From the NCBI GenBank assembly GCA_013399305.1, contig VXAI01000009.1:1-64000 (forward strand): 64,000 nucleotides of DNA, read 5' to 3'. Made by a program: the position numbers and the translations under genes. The notes beneath the pieces are model-generated. The model was given only the letters and a program-made list of their open reading frames with translations, did not search any database and was not told where the DNA came from. Source of the stretch: Rostratula benghalensis (lineage: Eukaryota; Chordata; Aves; Charadriiformes; Rostratulidae). Shown here in pieces: positions 37,901 through 51,700 of this stretch (position 1 is its first letter; each line of letters begins with the position of its first letter).

Positions 37901-40900
37901 CATTTTTCTAAATCAAACCCCCCACAGCCAATTGTTTGCATTTTCTCAAATATTTAGTGCTGCACAGGAAAGGACTCAGTTTGATCCTATGCCCTGAAAC
38001 ACGTTCTTTCTGAGGAAGGTTTGTCCTAGAAGTCAGAAGAGATGATCCATACTCCAAACGCTCCTTACTTAAAATCTTTTCCAATATAGACAAACGCTAC
38101 TGGATTTTCCACAGAAAAGCCATCATCATTACAAGTCTGTCTGAACAGCCCATTTGGATCTCACAATCAACATGAAATGACATCATGTCCTGTATGAAAA
38201 GTAGAACCTTTATTGTCTGTAAGATAAAGGGCACGGGTTACCTGGTACCCCTAAGAACAGGAGTAGCAGGAGAAGACCTGTTCTTCACCTTGCTCTGATA
38301 AGTGAGAGAGATATCTAGGGATCCATGCATAAGTTAGTGACTCTGACATAGGTTTTACAGTATCTTTGATTTTATTTTTTTTCCCCTGGCAGGCAGAGGA
38401 GAGAGAGAGAGAGACTGGGAAGTGGGGAAAGAGAACACAGGATGTCTGCTCTCTCCTTTATGCATAGCTGCCATCACAAAGAAAAGTGCAGAGTTGTGCA
38501 GTGGTAATTTCACAGCCTTCTGTGTCACTCATATTCTTCTCATTGCTTTGCTTTTGATTCATTAGAAGCTGAACTCTACAGAGAAATCCGCATTCAAATG
38601 AGAGCGAAGGATTTACTTGAGAGCTCTGTAGCTCCTATAGATACTAGCACCTGTCGGAGGGAGCCTCAGTCCCGAACGGCCACTAAAACTAAGCAGGAAA
38701 GACTTGGCTTCTTGCAGGAAAAAAGTTTCAGCTTCAAGCCAAGAATTAATCCAACAATACCGGATTTTGAAGGACTTTACTGGGAGTTTCAGAGGGAAGC
38801 AGTAAGGAGACGAGCAATCAAAGAGGCAACTCGTAATAAGCCATTCAAGCTAAGAACCGCCAATCTCCGTGTCAGGCAGAGGCAGGCTAATGAAAAGATA
38901 AAGGTGAGATGACTGGATATTTCTGTGGTACTCTTTTCTCCAATCAAGATGGCACCCTCTTAAATTTATAGCATTTATGTATGAATGCTTGATATCCTGT
39001 GACCTCAGCCCTTGTCTTGGGAGCACTGCGAAATTTTAGGACAAGCCAGAGAGCAAAATTCTACATGAAAAGATGAGCTCTGACAGCTAAGGCTCAGTCA
39101 CCCTTCCATACACTTCCAGTCACCTCTCGTTCCCCTCAGCTGCTCCCCATGTAAATCCCTACTGATGGAAGAGAGAAGAATGAGTCCATTGCCCGCATAC
39201 CCCAACTGTTCACTTTGGTAGACAAGCTGCAGAGGAGATTCTGTATTACGAACAAAAACACTGAATTAATTTTTTTATTTTTCCCCAGGATTCTCAGCAA
39301 CTTGCCAAGGTTTCCATGAAAAAAACTCATTCTCTGACTGGACTTTCCTCGCTGTCTTCCAACACCCTTCCAGTGCATATTACAGACGCAACTAGAAAAC
39401 GGGAATCTGCTATTAGGTAAGTAGAAGTTTGTCTACAAGACCATATACCAACTAGTGATCAAAGTGGAGGAAAAAAAGTTGATGTTTTCCCTCATCACGT
39501 CAGCTACATCAACAATATTTTTCCTAAATGTTTCTCTGTCTTCTTTCTTTGCTAACTCTTGCCCTGCCTCCCAGTTGGTTTGGGAACTTCACACTCATAT
39601 GTCTGAAATTTTGCTTTTCTCCTTAGAGGACTGCAAAAATGAAGTGCCTCGCTAACAGGCAGTCTGGCAGTCTTAAGTGAGTCATTACTAACTTTTCTCT
39701 ACATAGATCCTCCCAAGATAACAAAAAGGAAGGGGACAAGGAAGGAATTTGTTGGGTGGAGAAACAGAAAAAGAAGTGTCAAGCTATGCGAAAGTCGGTG
39801 AATAGCCGAGCAAAAGCCCTGGATCCACACAAAAGTCTGGAGGAAACACACAAGGAGAAGTTGAAACAGAACTGGTCAGTACCCTGTTCTGCACAGAAAT
39901 AACCTTTGCTCTACTCCCTGGGGATCATCAGATAATTCTTTAGGAGGAATTGGGTCTGAGAACATTCCTAGCCTAACTTTTTTGGCTGTTGTACCCGTTC
40001 CACATTCATTCGGGTTTCTTGACAATTCCACACTACTCTTTTCCATATGGACCAGTTTCCCTTAGGTTAACATTTTTAGAAACTAATTTGTACAAACAAG
40101 CCAACTGAAATGTATAATTAGGTAAAGTACACATTAAGACAAGTTTTTCTGAAAATGTGGCTGCTTCTCTGTTTACAGTCTAGTAGAAAAGTTTTGCTAA
40201 TAGATCCACATTGCCAGCAGTAGCAATGTTTTGCCCAGCAATTGGAATCAAGAATCACCACAGCTATTTAAAGGACACAACAGTTACTGAGAATTCCTTG
40301 TTCCCAATTGACTACAGGCAGAGGGAACTTAATATTAGGCAGGCAACTTTTCTATTTCAGGCAAAATATGAGAGAAAGAACAAAGGAATACCAAAAGGAG
40401 CTGGAAGAAATGCAGCTGCGAGTCAAGAACAGACCATACCTCTTTGAACAGGTCACCAAGGTAACTGGTCAAAGTTCTGGAGTGGTTTTGGGTAACAGGA
40501 TACATTTTCTTTCGTTTAAGGCAGGCATTAAGAAATTTAGTCTCAAGTAATTCACAGATAAGAGAGTGCAAGTAACACCTGCAAGGCCACCCAAGTGTAA
40601 TTTAAATTCCTTCCCATCACTTGAAAACCACTCAGACTTCTCTCTTGATTGGAGTTTTTCCAGTCCCTAGTATATATGGCAATCAAAATATGTGGTTTGA
40701 TCAAAATGAAGGCCATGTCAAAAAAAAAAAAAAAAAAATACCTATTCTGCACCTCAATACCATAGCCTACAGTCCACAAAAAAAAAAAAAAAAACAGACT
40801 ACATCATTAACTCAAAGCGTTTAAAAGGAGGCAACGAGGATATAGGATGCCTGATGCTTGGTTTTCAGGGGTTTTTTTTTGAAATTTGCTGATATGAAGC

Positions 40901-41791
40901 TATTTCAAGGTGTTCTCTGTTTATTGAGCTCCACTGTAGCTAGTGCTTACAAATTACAAGCAAACATGCTTCTGGAATTTCTCACAACTCTCATTTTTGC
41001 ACATATTCTCCATTTGAGTGTCAGAGTCAGGACTCAGACACAAGTACTCCAGTCTGGTAAGACTGGAATGCTGTAGAAGCAGGAGAACAGGAGGAAGCAA
41101 AAAAGAACAGGAGCAGGAAGAGGTGAGCTCCAGCTTTGAGAGATGTGAGACATTCTCCTAGTATTTACTTTTGGTATTTTACTGTATGAATGACAGAAAT
41201 TCTGGACAGGGGCTTTGCTGTCCTCTTGCTCTCATTAGGAGCGTCAGACACGAACCTTAAAACAACCTGACCATTATGGAGATGCCCCACTTCTACTTGC
41301 TTACTGTTTAAGTTTCCATTTCATAGCACGATGCTCGTCAAGGAGCAGAGCGTCGCTACAGACAGACCCTGCAGCAGGTTGGGCTAAGTGAAGAATTTGT
41401 AAGGGAAAAAGGGAAAGATGCCACTGACTTGCTGCAAGAAGACTCTGATGCTCACAGGTAATAAAACCAATTCTTTTGCCAGTTCTTTTGCCATTGAGTA
41501 GAAATAATTTCCTTGTCCATGAAATCATCCCAGTTTGTATCATCAAGTGTAGGCAAAATTAAATCAACTTCACTTCTCTTATTAAGTGTCATGGCTTCTC
41601 TATCTTACCTGCTATGGCTGCACTCTATTTCTTGTGCATGGAGCACAGCAGAAAGTAAACACAAACCATTGCCAGTGTTAGACAATCACTGTTTCTGCAG
41701 AGCACCCAAGCCTGAGGGAGAAAAGGACGACTGTACTGTACAGGAAGGAGAACCTCAAGAGGAACAGAGTGGAAAGGAAATGGCAACGTAA
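34957..41791 (+). CDS. FAM161B: FAM161B, FAM161-family (UPF0564) protein
   Basis: FAM161B is the paralogue of the retinal ciliary protein FAM161A; the family binds microtubules and centrosomal/ciliary partners (established). Coding exons: 34957-35105, 36278-36840, 38566-38903, 39289-39416, 39707-39874, 40361-40460, 41327-41457, 41701-41791. They join in phase to about 555 aa. Conserved blocks are visible: PQPFEMTLREARKKS, FRAQPVPAHVFLPLYQEIME, KRKELLLSSQRPFSFLEKEE, KPRINPTIPDFEGLY, NKPFKLRTANLR, SSNTLPVHITDATRKRESA, RAKALDPHKSLEE, and NRPYLFEQV. Lys/Glu-rich stretches after residue 430 suggest coiled coil. Human FAM161B is longer, mainly at the N-terminus. The start is uncertain: ATG at 34957 (A at -3, G at +4) or ATG at 35011 (537 aa), both in frame in the exon beginning at 34870. 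The intron between 35105 and 36278 holds no further exon I can support. Confidence 0.92.
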
Positions 41792-43790
41792 GATCTAGCA
41801 GAAGAATCAATTCATCATCTCTTGATGTTTTTTTAAATTCAGGATTCTTCAGGTTAATCCTCAGGAACTTTCTCATTTAGGCAAATACCTAAGAATTGCT
41901 CTGGGGTAAGTGAGATGTGAGAACTTGGTAAAGGGAAAAAAGACCACCTATTGTTTAGAGCATGTCTTGTCCAACCCAGCAGACCCTGCAGCCTCCCTTA
42001 TTCTTCACAAGTGTTCCCTGTATGAGCCACTTCCCTTTCTTTAATGGGCAACAAAATAAGTTAAAAAGACTGCAGCACTGTCTTTGGAGAAAAGTAGATA
42101 TGAAAGACTGAAGAGGTGCATCCTCTGGTGTCAGCTCCTTGTGTTCATGTTGCAGAGGCACAAAGAAAGGGGAGAATGTTTTTCAGGGTGCTAAACCTTG
42201 GTTTGCACATGCATGTGGTAGAATGATTTTAAACAAGATACTAAATTAAAAAAAAAAAAAAGGCAAGGATTTGACCTACCTTGGGAGAAGACTCAGAGGG
42301 AAGTCCTTCTCTGGTGTTAACTCTTCATTCACTCATTATCAGCTCTGCTCCTTCCTCTCATTAGGAAGAAGCAATAGTCTTTCTGTGTGAAAACCTCTCC
42401 CATAGTTCACTATTGGAAACTGTTCTAACATCTTATCCAAGGTGGACTTTGGTGGAAGAAAGATTAGGTATTACCTGGCAGCATGTTATATTCAAATGCT
42501 TGGTGCATCTTAAATGGCATCTGGTTCACTCATTAGTGGTCTTCCTTTACCTGATAGTAATCATGATCTGAAAAATACAATACCACCTGGAATGTTTTCT
42601 GAGAATTATGGTATCAAAGCACTTTGAGATTAAAAGATTTTTACTTGGCTATTGATGTTTCTGCATTGTCCAATTTCTTTATAACTCCTCCACACTTTTT
42701 AAATTGAAGCTGTGTCTCTTCATCTTTGTTACCTCAATCCATTTCTCTTTACACTGTAACAACAAAACCTCATCATCAAATCAGTAGTAAAAACCTGCAA
42801 AAGCTACTACATTAGATAAAGATGTAAAACCAAGATCATGACATTTTTGATCATCACAAAGTACTAGATCCAAGAATTTATGGCCGATGGGGTTCAGGCT
42901 GCTGTGTTACCCTTCCACAGAGATCAGTTCATGCTGAGTCACAGCTGAATGCTTTGGGTTGCAGCCATCCCCCTTACTGACCCAGAGAATCTTCAACACA
43001 CTGAAGTTTAGGCTTGTATTTTTCCATTTTTCCTCCTTTCCCAGTTGAAGAGCTTTCTACACAACGCATCTGCTGAGTGTATCGCCTGGAAAAGGGCAGT
43101 GATGTAATCATAGCATCACCACACCTCGCTGCACTGACAGAGGAAGGAAAGAAGAGCTCTTCCATGCTCTAAGTCTGTTGTCTAAAGTCCATTGGCCTTG
43201 TATAGATATATTTGGAGCAGTGGAAATGAAATTTTTAAGACATATGTTTTAAAGGGTGTTCACTAAAATGTGTTACTAATTTCCATCAGACTACTTGATG
43301 ATGGCGGAAAAAGAAATTTCCAAGTTTGTGAAGTGTAAGGGAAAACCTTAAGAAAGGAGGAACAAAGGCTTGACTTTAAATTAATACATGCTATGATTCC
43401 CTATCCCTTTAACAAATACTAAGGTGACACCCATGAATACAGTAACAGATAAATCCAACTCTTAGCATTGGTCCCTAAACAGAAGTTGCTGAAATGGTGA
43501 GAGCTAAGTAACTGAAACTCACTAGGGCCTTTCTCTCTTGCTAAACAAAGTGGTGTTCTGGAAGTAGAATTACATTTCTGTAATCCTAAAAGAGACTCGT
43601 AATCTCTCAATATATCTCAAAGAGTATGGAAATGAGTTATTTCCACTTTTGACCTGCAATTTTGATTTTATGAAAATATTTTGTTATTTTTAGTTAGAAG
43701 AACTGCATCTTGTTCAGCTACCCTATAAAAATACTTTATCAAAGAAGACATCTCATAAGAGCATCTCCCATCGACTGGTGAGATGGTAGC
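41792..43790 (+). other. FAM161B 3' flank / probable 3' UTR
   Basis: I see no canonical AATAAA on the + strand in this stretch. ATTAAA variants occur at 42245-42250 and 42629-42634; the second has T-rich sequence downstream and is the better candidate. No coding exon is recognisable. A 63-codon minus-strand frame at 42974-43165 was considered as a distal ZNF410 exon, but the similarity is too weak to call. Confidence 0.4.
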
Positions 43791-43794
43791 CAAA

Positions 43795-44968
43795 CCACAG
43801 CCAAGTGGTCTTCTACAATGGAGTGACCACACCAGTGGAGCTACCAGCAGAGCTACCAAAGTCATCTGTGCTGACTTCTGTAAGATCTTTGACACAGTCC
43901 CCCCCACAACTAAAATGGAGAGATACAGATTTGATGTGTGGACTGTTCAGTGGATGAGGAATTGGTTGGATGGTCACATCCAGAGGGTAAGGGTCAACAT
44001 CTGGCTCAATGTCCAGATGCAGATTGGTGACAAATGGTGCCCATATTGGTGCCTGTACTGATTAATGTCTTTGTCAATGACATAGAGGCATCCAGTGCAC
44101 CCTCAGCAAGTTTGCAGATGACACCAAGCTGAGTGGTGTGGTTGACACACCTGAAGGACCTGGGCAAGGTAGGAAGTGGGCCTGTATGGACCTCATGAGG
44201 TTCAACAAGGCCACCTGGGTTGGGGCAACCCTCAGTATCAATACAGGCTGGGGGACAAAGGGATTGAGAGCAGCCCTCAATATGGGGCCTGGGGGTACTG
44301 GTGGATGAAAAGCTGGACATGAGTCAACAATGTGCACTCACAGCCCAGAAAGTCAGCTGTATCCTGGGCTGCATCAAAAGAAACATGGCCAGCAGGTCAA
44401 GGGAGATGATTCTGCCCCTCTACTCTGCTCTGGTGAGACCCCACCTGGAGTACTGCATCCACCTCCAGAGCACTGCATCCAGCTCTAGAGCCTTCAGCAT
44501 AGGAAGGACATGGACCTGTGGGAGTGTGTCCAGAGTAGGGACACAAAAATTATTAGAAGGATGGAACACCTCTCTTGTGAGGACAGGCTGAGAGAGTTGG
44601 AGCATTCACCCTGGAGAAGAGAAGGCTCCAGGGAGATCTGACTGCGCCTTTCAGTACCCAAAGGGTCTTATAAGAAAAATGGGGACAGACTTTTTAGTAG
44701 GGCCTGCTGCAAGGGGTAATGGCTTTAGACTAAAAGAGGGTGGGTTTAGACTTAGATAAAAGGAAGACATTTTTTACGGTGAGGGGGGTGAAACACTGGC
44801 ACAGCTTGCCCAGAGAGGTGGTGGACACCACATCCCTGGAAACATTCAAGGTCAGGTTGGGTGGGGCTCTCAGCAACCTGTTCTAGGTGTCCCTGTTCAT
44901 TGCAGAGGGATTGGACTAGATGGCTTTTAAAGGTTCCTTCCAACCCAAACTATTCTACGATTCTACCG
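43795..44968 (+). mobile_element. CR1 LINE, 5'-truncated, broken ORF2
   Basis: The element contains a reverse-transcriptase active-site block FADDTKLSG (about 44113-44139), then CR1-type motifs MSQQCAL and VRPHLEY in shifted frames. It ends with the CR1 terminus CTTCCAACCCAAACTATTCT near 44965. Multiple stops and frameshifts show a dead copy. It sits between the convergent FAM161B and ZNF410 3' ends. Confidence 0.92.
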
Positions 44969-45297
44969 TTCACATCACATCCTGATTCACGGGTACCTGG
45001 TGGAGGTTCCACAAGAACCTCCAAGTTACAATACCTTCAGTGACAGCAACTCTACCTTTACATTCAGCTCAACACATTCTCTTCACACAGAAGCCATTAT
45101 AGGTGCATCTTAGCAAAACTCTGCGTTCTTAGCAATGCTAATACTGAACAAAGTTAACAAAAATTCAAAACATCTACACGGTAGATTCATTTAAAGAGCT
45201 TGACATACCAAAAAAACCCAACTTTTGGAGGACAAAGTGACTGGGGAAGGAAGGAAAAGAACACAGTAAATGTCATTAAATGCTATCAAGTAGTACA

Positions 45298-45303
45298 TTT
45301 ATT
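45298..45303 (-). terminator. Polyadenylation signal AATAAA (ZNF410)
   Basis: The minus strand reads CTGAAATAAATGTAC. It is the first canonical signal downstream of the last ZNF410 exon I can support, about 470 bases away. It would end the transcript just before the CR1 element. Confidence 0.55.
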
Positions 45304-45559
45304 TCAGATAGTAAGTCAGCTTCTGACAGTGAGATGTATTAGAATATAGTCTCTGAAGGTAAAGGATGGAGGAAGGCCTGTTGCTCGAGATGCCAAATGT
45401 TTGCAACAGTGCCTGGCACAATGAGGTCCTGGTCCTCAGCTGGGGCCCCCTGGGTGCTCCAGCAAAACAAGTGCTTTAGGCTTTAGGAGAATGGACTGCA
45501 TAAACAGTTTTGAAATGGTGTTCCACAACATGGGCTAAATGACACCTAAGCGGCAGACT

Positions 45560-45700
45560 TCACCTTTTAAGCTCTGCAAGAGAGAAAACTTGGTCCAGTA
45601 GGTCTTCTCCAACTCCAGTTGGCCCCATTCTCCATCTACCCACCTGCTCTGTGCACAGTTAAAGCAACGTTCACTCGTCCCACTGCAACATGGTGAGCCA
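45560..45700 (-). other. ZNF410: Candidate terminal ZNF410 exons (unresolved)
   Basis: After the exon ending at 45772 the transcript must continue in phase 1. Two small candidates fit the splice signals. One is 45700-45644 (acceptor TTTCTCCTAG, donor GTGGGT), encoding AHHVAVGRVNVALTVHRA. The other is 45573-45560 (acceptor CTCTCTTGCAG), ending ELKR-stop. Joined, they recall the human C-terminal VTHHLV...VLTA...E segment only loosely. Skipping the first would give a shorter tail ending GVEEELKR. Neither is secure. Confidence 0.3.
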
Positions 45701-45771
45701 CTAGGAGAAATGATGGATCCCACGTCAGTCACCGCACATCAGAGGGCGGAAGAAAGAGCAGCTGGTCTCAC

Positions 45772-48700
45772 CCTCCTCTACTCCCATAATAGACTCCGTG
45801 TCTGGCAGGTGCAGGGACTCCACACCAAGGCTGGGCTGAGAGTTCATGGAGATGAGATTCTTACTATGCACCGTGGACTCTTCCAGCAAACTGCTGCCCA
45901 TCAGTGACTCTATGGTGGGGGGAAAAAAAGGGTAAAACAAAATTCCCATGATGCAGTAGTAGATACAATAAGATACAATCCCTGCCCCCTCCCCTCCAAG
46001 CCACAGAAACTTCTTCCCTAAACACCTACTTTATCTGTTCCTGTTCCTTGGGCATCCAGTGCTCCAAGGGAAGGTAATGCCTATATTTATTGTTTGGAGC
46101 CTTAGTACGGCAGGATCTCATGCAGACTTGGCTTTGTCCTTAAATAATTCACATTGCATAAGAAAACCAGGCTGCTTATAACAAGAATACATTACAAAGG
46201 GCACAAATTCCGTGTTAAAAAAATATGCTACATTCATATTAATTTTGAAAACAAAGCTATCTGCCCCTTGACACAACATGGAAATAGACTTTTGTCTTCT
46301 ACCCTAGGGAAGGGGAGGGTGAACAATCCAATCCATCCTCATCTACGAGAGGAACGGCCTTTTATTCCTGAGTGGCTTGTGGTCTCATGTTCTCAGAAAA
46401 ACATCTTCCCTTCTCTTTGATCACCCTCTAAAGTCCTTCCTGCACTTCTCCTCCACAGAAAGTGCACTCCCTTTCTTACCCGGCTGTTCTCGCTCTCTGC
46501 TGCCAGGTGTTCCCATTCGGGAGTGGTGTTTCCTCATATGCACGTTTCTGCTACCACTCTGGGAAAATGTCTTCCCACAAATTTGGCACTGGTGGGGCTT
46601 CACTCCTTGGAGTAGAAGGGGGAAAAATTATCCCAAGAATTACCAAACTGAGATTAAAGACCTCATCATCAACCAGAAGCAATTAATACCTTTTTGAAAT
46701 GGCTATTGACATCACTGGTGCTAATTATCAGTGGGGAAAAAAACCCAAACAACTAAACAACAAAAAACAAAACAAATGAGAAATCTCATGATGGAAATCT
46801 CCAGTCTGAAAAGTACCATGAAGTCTTCAAGTGTGATACATGAGAGGGAACAAGTTACATGGAATCTCTGAGACAGTGACATGGAAACACAAGAACTTGC
46901 AGCACCCGGTTTGCGTTACTGAGCAGAGACTGGATGGTGACTTATCACTGTGAAAGGACCCCCACTTTACAGAGTGGGCCATCATCTTCACAGTACAACG
47001 TGTATGATGTCCATACGTGTAAGCTCAATAGCGTGGTGGCCAAGGGGACAGGGAATGACAAACACTGAGAACTAGGGCAGTCCCAAATGTTACTACCCCA
47101 GTAAAATCTCCCTTTCCCCAGACAAACCACATTCATATTGTGCTCATGATATTTCAGATAGATCGATCAAAGCAGGAGGCAGAAGCTTCAAAACACCTGT
47201 GAAACACATTTCCATCTAATGTTTTGTCCAATTACAAGTACATAGTGTTAAAAAATAAAGGAAAACTGTACCTATGGCAGAAACCTACTCATGGGAAATT
47301 CCAGATTTGAGCGACTTTGAAAAATATAGAGAGAGGTGCTAGATTCTCTCTTTTAAACAAGAAAATGGCAGCTATGAAACAGATACCCAACTTCATGACA
47401 TTTTAGAAACAATTTTAAAAACAAACTTAAAAAATATAATTTGAATTTATAAGCATAAAACATAGAAACAGAACAAAGAGAAAGGATTACAGTATACAGG
47501 CTATAGGTGCCAACAAAGAAGCAATGAAACACTATGACCAGAAGTCCTGTAGAAACCAAGGGATTTTTCTTAAGGAAATGAAATCCAAGTCCTACAGTAA
47601 AGATCTTTTCTCAGTTAGGTCACAGAATGTCACATGAAGACTCTTACCTGAGTGGACAACCAAATGTTTCCGAAGGCTGGAGTATTCGGCAAAGGAGCGA
47701 CCACATCCCTGTGCCTCACACAGAAAGGGCTTTTCCCCTACAAGGGAAAATAAGTCCTTACATCTTGGGATCACAACTCAATCCGACTGTCCAAGTCCCA
47801 GAGAACAGTCTGAAGATCTCTACCCCATTCTCCCTTTTGGCTTTATAAGCAACAAAGTTCAATGGAAATCACACATACAGTTCCTAAGGCTTTTGAAGCA
47901 TTCTCTTCATCAGCTTTCAAAAGGAAACACTGAAATTGTTTCTGAAATATTCTTAGATCATCACTCACTCAAAGTGAAGCAAGGGTCCACTGTTTCTAAA
48001 TAGACCTTCTAAGTACACAAATACCAAAAAAGTACAATAAAAGTGCCTGGACTACGATGTATCTCTAGATGCAGTTCTTAACAACCAGCTCTCTGCTTCA
48101 CACACTCCCAGGATCCTGTTCCCTGTCTGCCTCTCAGTGCCAAAACTCCCATTGTATTTCCCTTCTTAACAGATTCTATATTTCATTTCAGATCAGGCAA
48201 TCCCGTGAGAATGTGTCAGTCATTTATATTAATGTGTGGAGGAACAGTAATTCAAAGCACAATTTGTTCTCATAGGCTGAATGTTGTTATTTTTATGTAT
48301 CTCCACAGCTATTTTTGTATTTGTCTAAATGATGATAAATTGGGAGGTGATGAGACTAATGCAATGCAATATAATTAATTTGTTCTAAACACCCTCTTAA
48401 TAAAACCTTACATTAAACTTTTGTCTGTAACATCCCACTAAAGAACTCAACATAACACGTTTAACACTATGATTTCAAGTCTAACTACCCTACCATATCA
48501 GAGTAACAGCAAGTCCATAGGAAATAAGCAAGCTAATTTACCTTTTTTGTTGTCTAACATATACATAGTTCTTTCAGAGTAAACTTGTTTTTAAAATTGT
48601 TTCTACTGTGATTTTGCCTTTAAAATTCCATTCATTCCCTACAACTCATTTCTCAGCTTCCTACCTGCTATAGCATTCAACAGATTTAAGCAAAAAGGAT

Positions 48701-51700
48701 CAGCACAGAATGTTCTGATTGGTCTTACAAAGCTGAAACACATAGCAGATTCTCAAACACTGATTGTGCCTTGTGGCTTGTTATAAATATTTAAACTTTG
48801 GAAAGAAGGAAGAAAAACTACCATTGACAAAAATAATAGCACATAGTTCCACCTGTAAGAAACCCCAGATCTATTTACGCCTGCAGTTTTATAACACCTT
48901 TGGTCTGATCAAATTCTTAATTGCAGATTATCAATTTACAGTTAAGAAAGTTATGATTTACTCCTCCAGAAGCTACTACTCTGTTGGTTGTAGAACACTC
49001 ACTCCATCACGGCAGACTGTGCATGCGTCAGCTTTATCTGTGCCTTGGCTGGGAACTTTTAAGTGCAAAAGAAAACTGTAAAATCTATGGCTACTGTTAC
49101 TACACATTCCAAATGTTATTATTGGTATATATCATTTTTAACTACATCCCAACATCTGTTCCCAAACTGTGTGTTCTAGCTAGACTGCCAATTCTTTAAA
49201 ATAGCAGCCTTTTTTTCCATGTGTAAGGCAGAAGGCATAAGCAGCTGCTGGTAGCCCCCATAACCTGCCATTTCATTTTCCTAGAGAGGCCTTGTGCTCT
49301 CACAGTTGGTATCTTGAAGGTTATTTTGAAACGTGAACCAAATGTAATGCAATGTGACTTTCCTGGGCCACCAGGGAAGCTCAACAATATTCTGAGAGGC
49401 TTGAACTAGGTCATGTGATAACCCTGAGTCTTAAAAATGACAACCAAATAAGATCACCAGAATATTCACTATGCATTTTGCTAACTATGAAATTGCTGAT
49501 CATTTCAGCAGTAATTTACATGCCTCACTCAAACAACTTTCTAGGGTAAAAACACCTAGAGCACTTTATGCAGTTGCCAAGACTGGTTGTTACACCAATT
49601 TATACAAATATTGACAAGGCAGGATCAAATTCTCCAGAGGAGACAGCATAAATAAACCATGTATAAAATACAGCACTATGAAATAAAGATTCTTGTTTTA
49701 TTTAATATGAAAAGCTGAGCATGAGTTATGAGTACATAGGCTCCAGCATAGGGTAACATCCCAAATTAGCACTAGCACAAACAGAGCAGTTTGTGTGCCA
49801 AAACGCTGCCTTATAATTATTGCCTTTTTCTCCTAGACTTCACTACTGCATTCTTGCTACCCATTCCACTGTATTCCTCACTCCCCTGTATCTCCCAAGC
49901 AGCAGAGGTAACACAAGCCAGGCAGATTCAGCCAGGTGCCAGCATGGCTACAACTGCATCCACCAGGACTCCACGCTGGAGCAATATTGAAGCTATTGTG
50001 CCTTGCAGGAATTGAAAATAACTTCCTTACAAAAACAGTTACAGCAGCTGTGTTCACTAACTGTTCCCTTGGGAGCATAGCTTCTGCCCAAAACGACACA
50101 AACCCTTCCCTCCATCAAACAACTTGAGGAGGGAAGGGAATCTTCAGAGCGTGGCTGTGAGCAGAGTACAGCATCCTCATGTAGTGCTGGAAGGGTGAAA
50201 CCTGTGTGAAATTACACAGGATAGCAAAGAAGGTAAGCAGTTGGTTAATTGGATCTATAGATAAGATAGAAAGGGACATTAACGAAGGGCAGAGATAAAC
50301 AACACAATATTCTCAAAAGTTTGAGGACAGAGGAGGAAGTGGTTTACTCCTCAGTAAAGACCCCACCTCTGGAGACCACAAATAGATGAGGTCTAAAACA
50401 CACCAGTGTGAATTCGTAGGTGGTTCTTCAGATTCCCAGCTGTTGTGAACTGCTTCCCACAGCCCAGCTCCGTGCACACAAAGGGTTTTTCACCATTGTG
50501 AGTTCTCATGTGCACCTTCAGCCTCTGCAAGACATAGAAGCTTTTTCCACAGCCTTCTGCTGGGCAGGTGAAGGAGCGGTCGTTCCTGAAAATCAACAAA
50601 ATAGCTCTTTCATTACTGGCTACTGAAATGTGGTTTTCATGAACACTCTATTTTAATTATTAAATAAAAAAGCAGAAACATTTAAACCAAAATTAATTAC
50701 ATCAGAAAATGGACTCAACCAAAGTGAGTGACCAAAGTCCTAAGGAACTAGAGCCTGGATGTTCCACTGGAAGAATTTGTTCAGGTAATATCTTTTCATC
50801 ATATTACCTCCCCTAATCCCTACCTGGAATGATCAAGTAAAGCAACAGACTGTATGGGAATGTATGAGTACACATAACATATGTTAATTACCACTGGTCC
50901 TGTCTCAGGGCAAGATGATGGGCTCACGTCTACTCGAGTCCTTCCCAGTCTTTAAACTTCTCATCTACAATTTACCTTAGAGACTGCTCATTTTTTACCA
51001 AAAAAATATTTTGGTCATTTGCTAGAGCAAGCAACTTTGTTCAAAGTGATGTATGAATATGATAGCATCCTGTAAATTCAAATGTTCACCATACCACAGA
51101 AGTGACACTGATACTCCTTGTTGAGCACCCGTTAAAATACAAATACTCTAAATGGAACACTAACAAGGACTTGCAAAAAATAATCTAAACCTGGTCAAAG
51201 TGTTCCAACACAAATGACCTAAAGCAAACAACAGGCCTAGTATTTCTAAGCACAATCCCAGGTACAGTAAAAAACTAATGCTATCCCAAACACAGAGCGC
51301 AGTTTTTTGAAGTCATGACAACTTATGGCTTTATTCTGCTCACCGGTGCGTTTTCAGATGATACTTGAAGTGAGCTGGCCAGACAAAGGTCCGATCGCAG
51401 CCCTCAACTGTGCACTTCAGCTTCCTTTCCACGCGGGATAAATGAGGAATGGGGCTAGAGTCTTTTGGCTGCCCATCTCCTGAGCAAAGATGAACATTTT
51501 CACCTGGAAGAAAAAGCCCAGAAACGTCTAAAACCAAAGATACACATTACTATGTGTCAAATTTAATGCATAAAACCAGCATCAGCTATGACATAGGACT
51601 GTAAAGCATGTATATGCCTGGCTACTAATTGTTTACTACGTCCTACATGCTGCAGCCTTGCCCAGAACAGGCATCAGGCACAGATTTCCAAACCTTCCAA

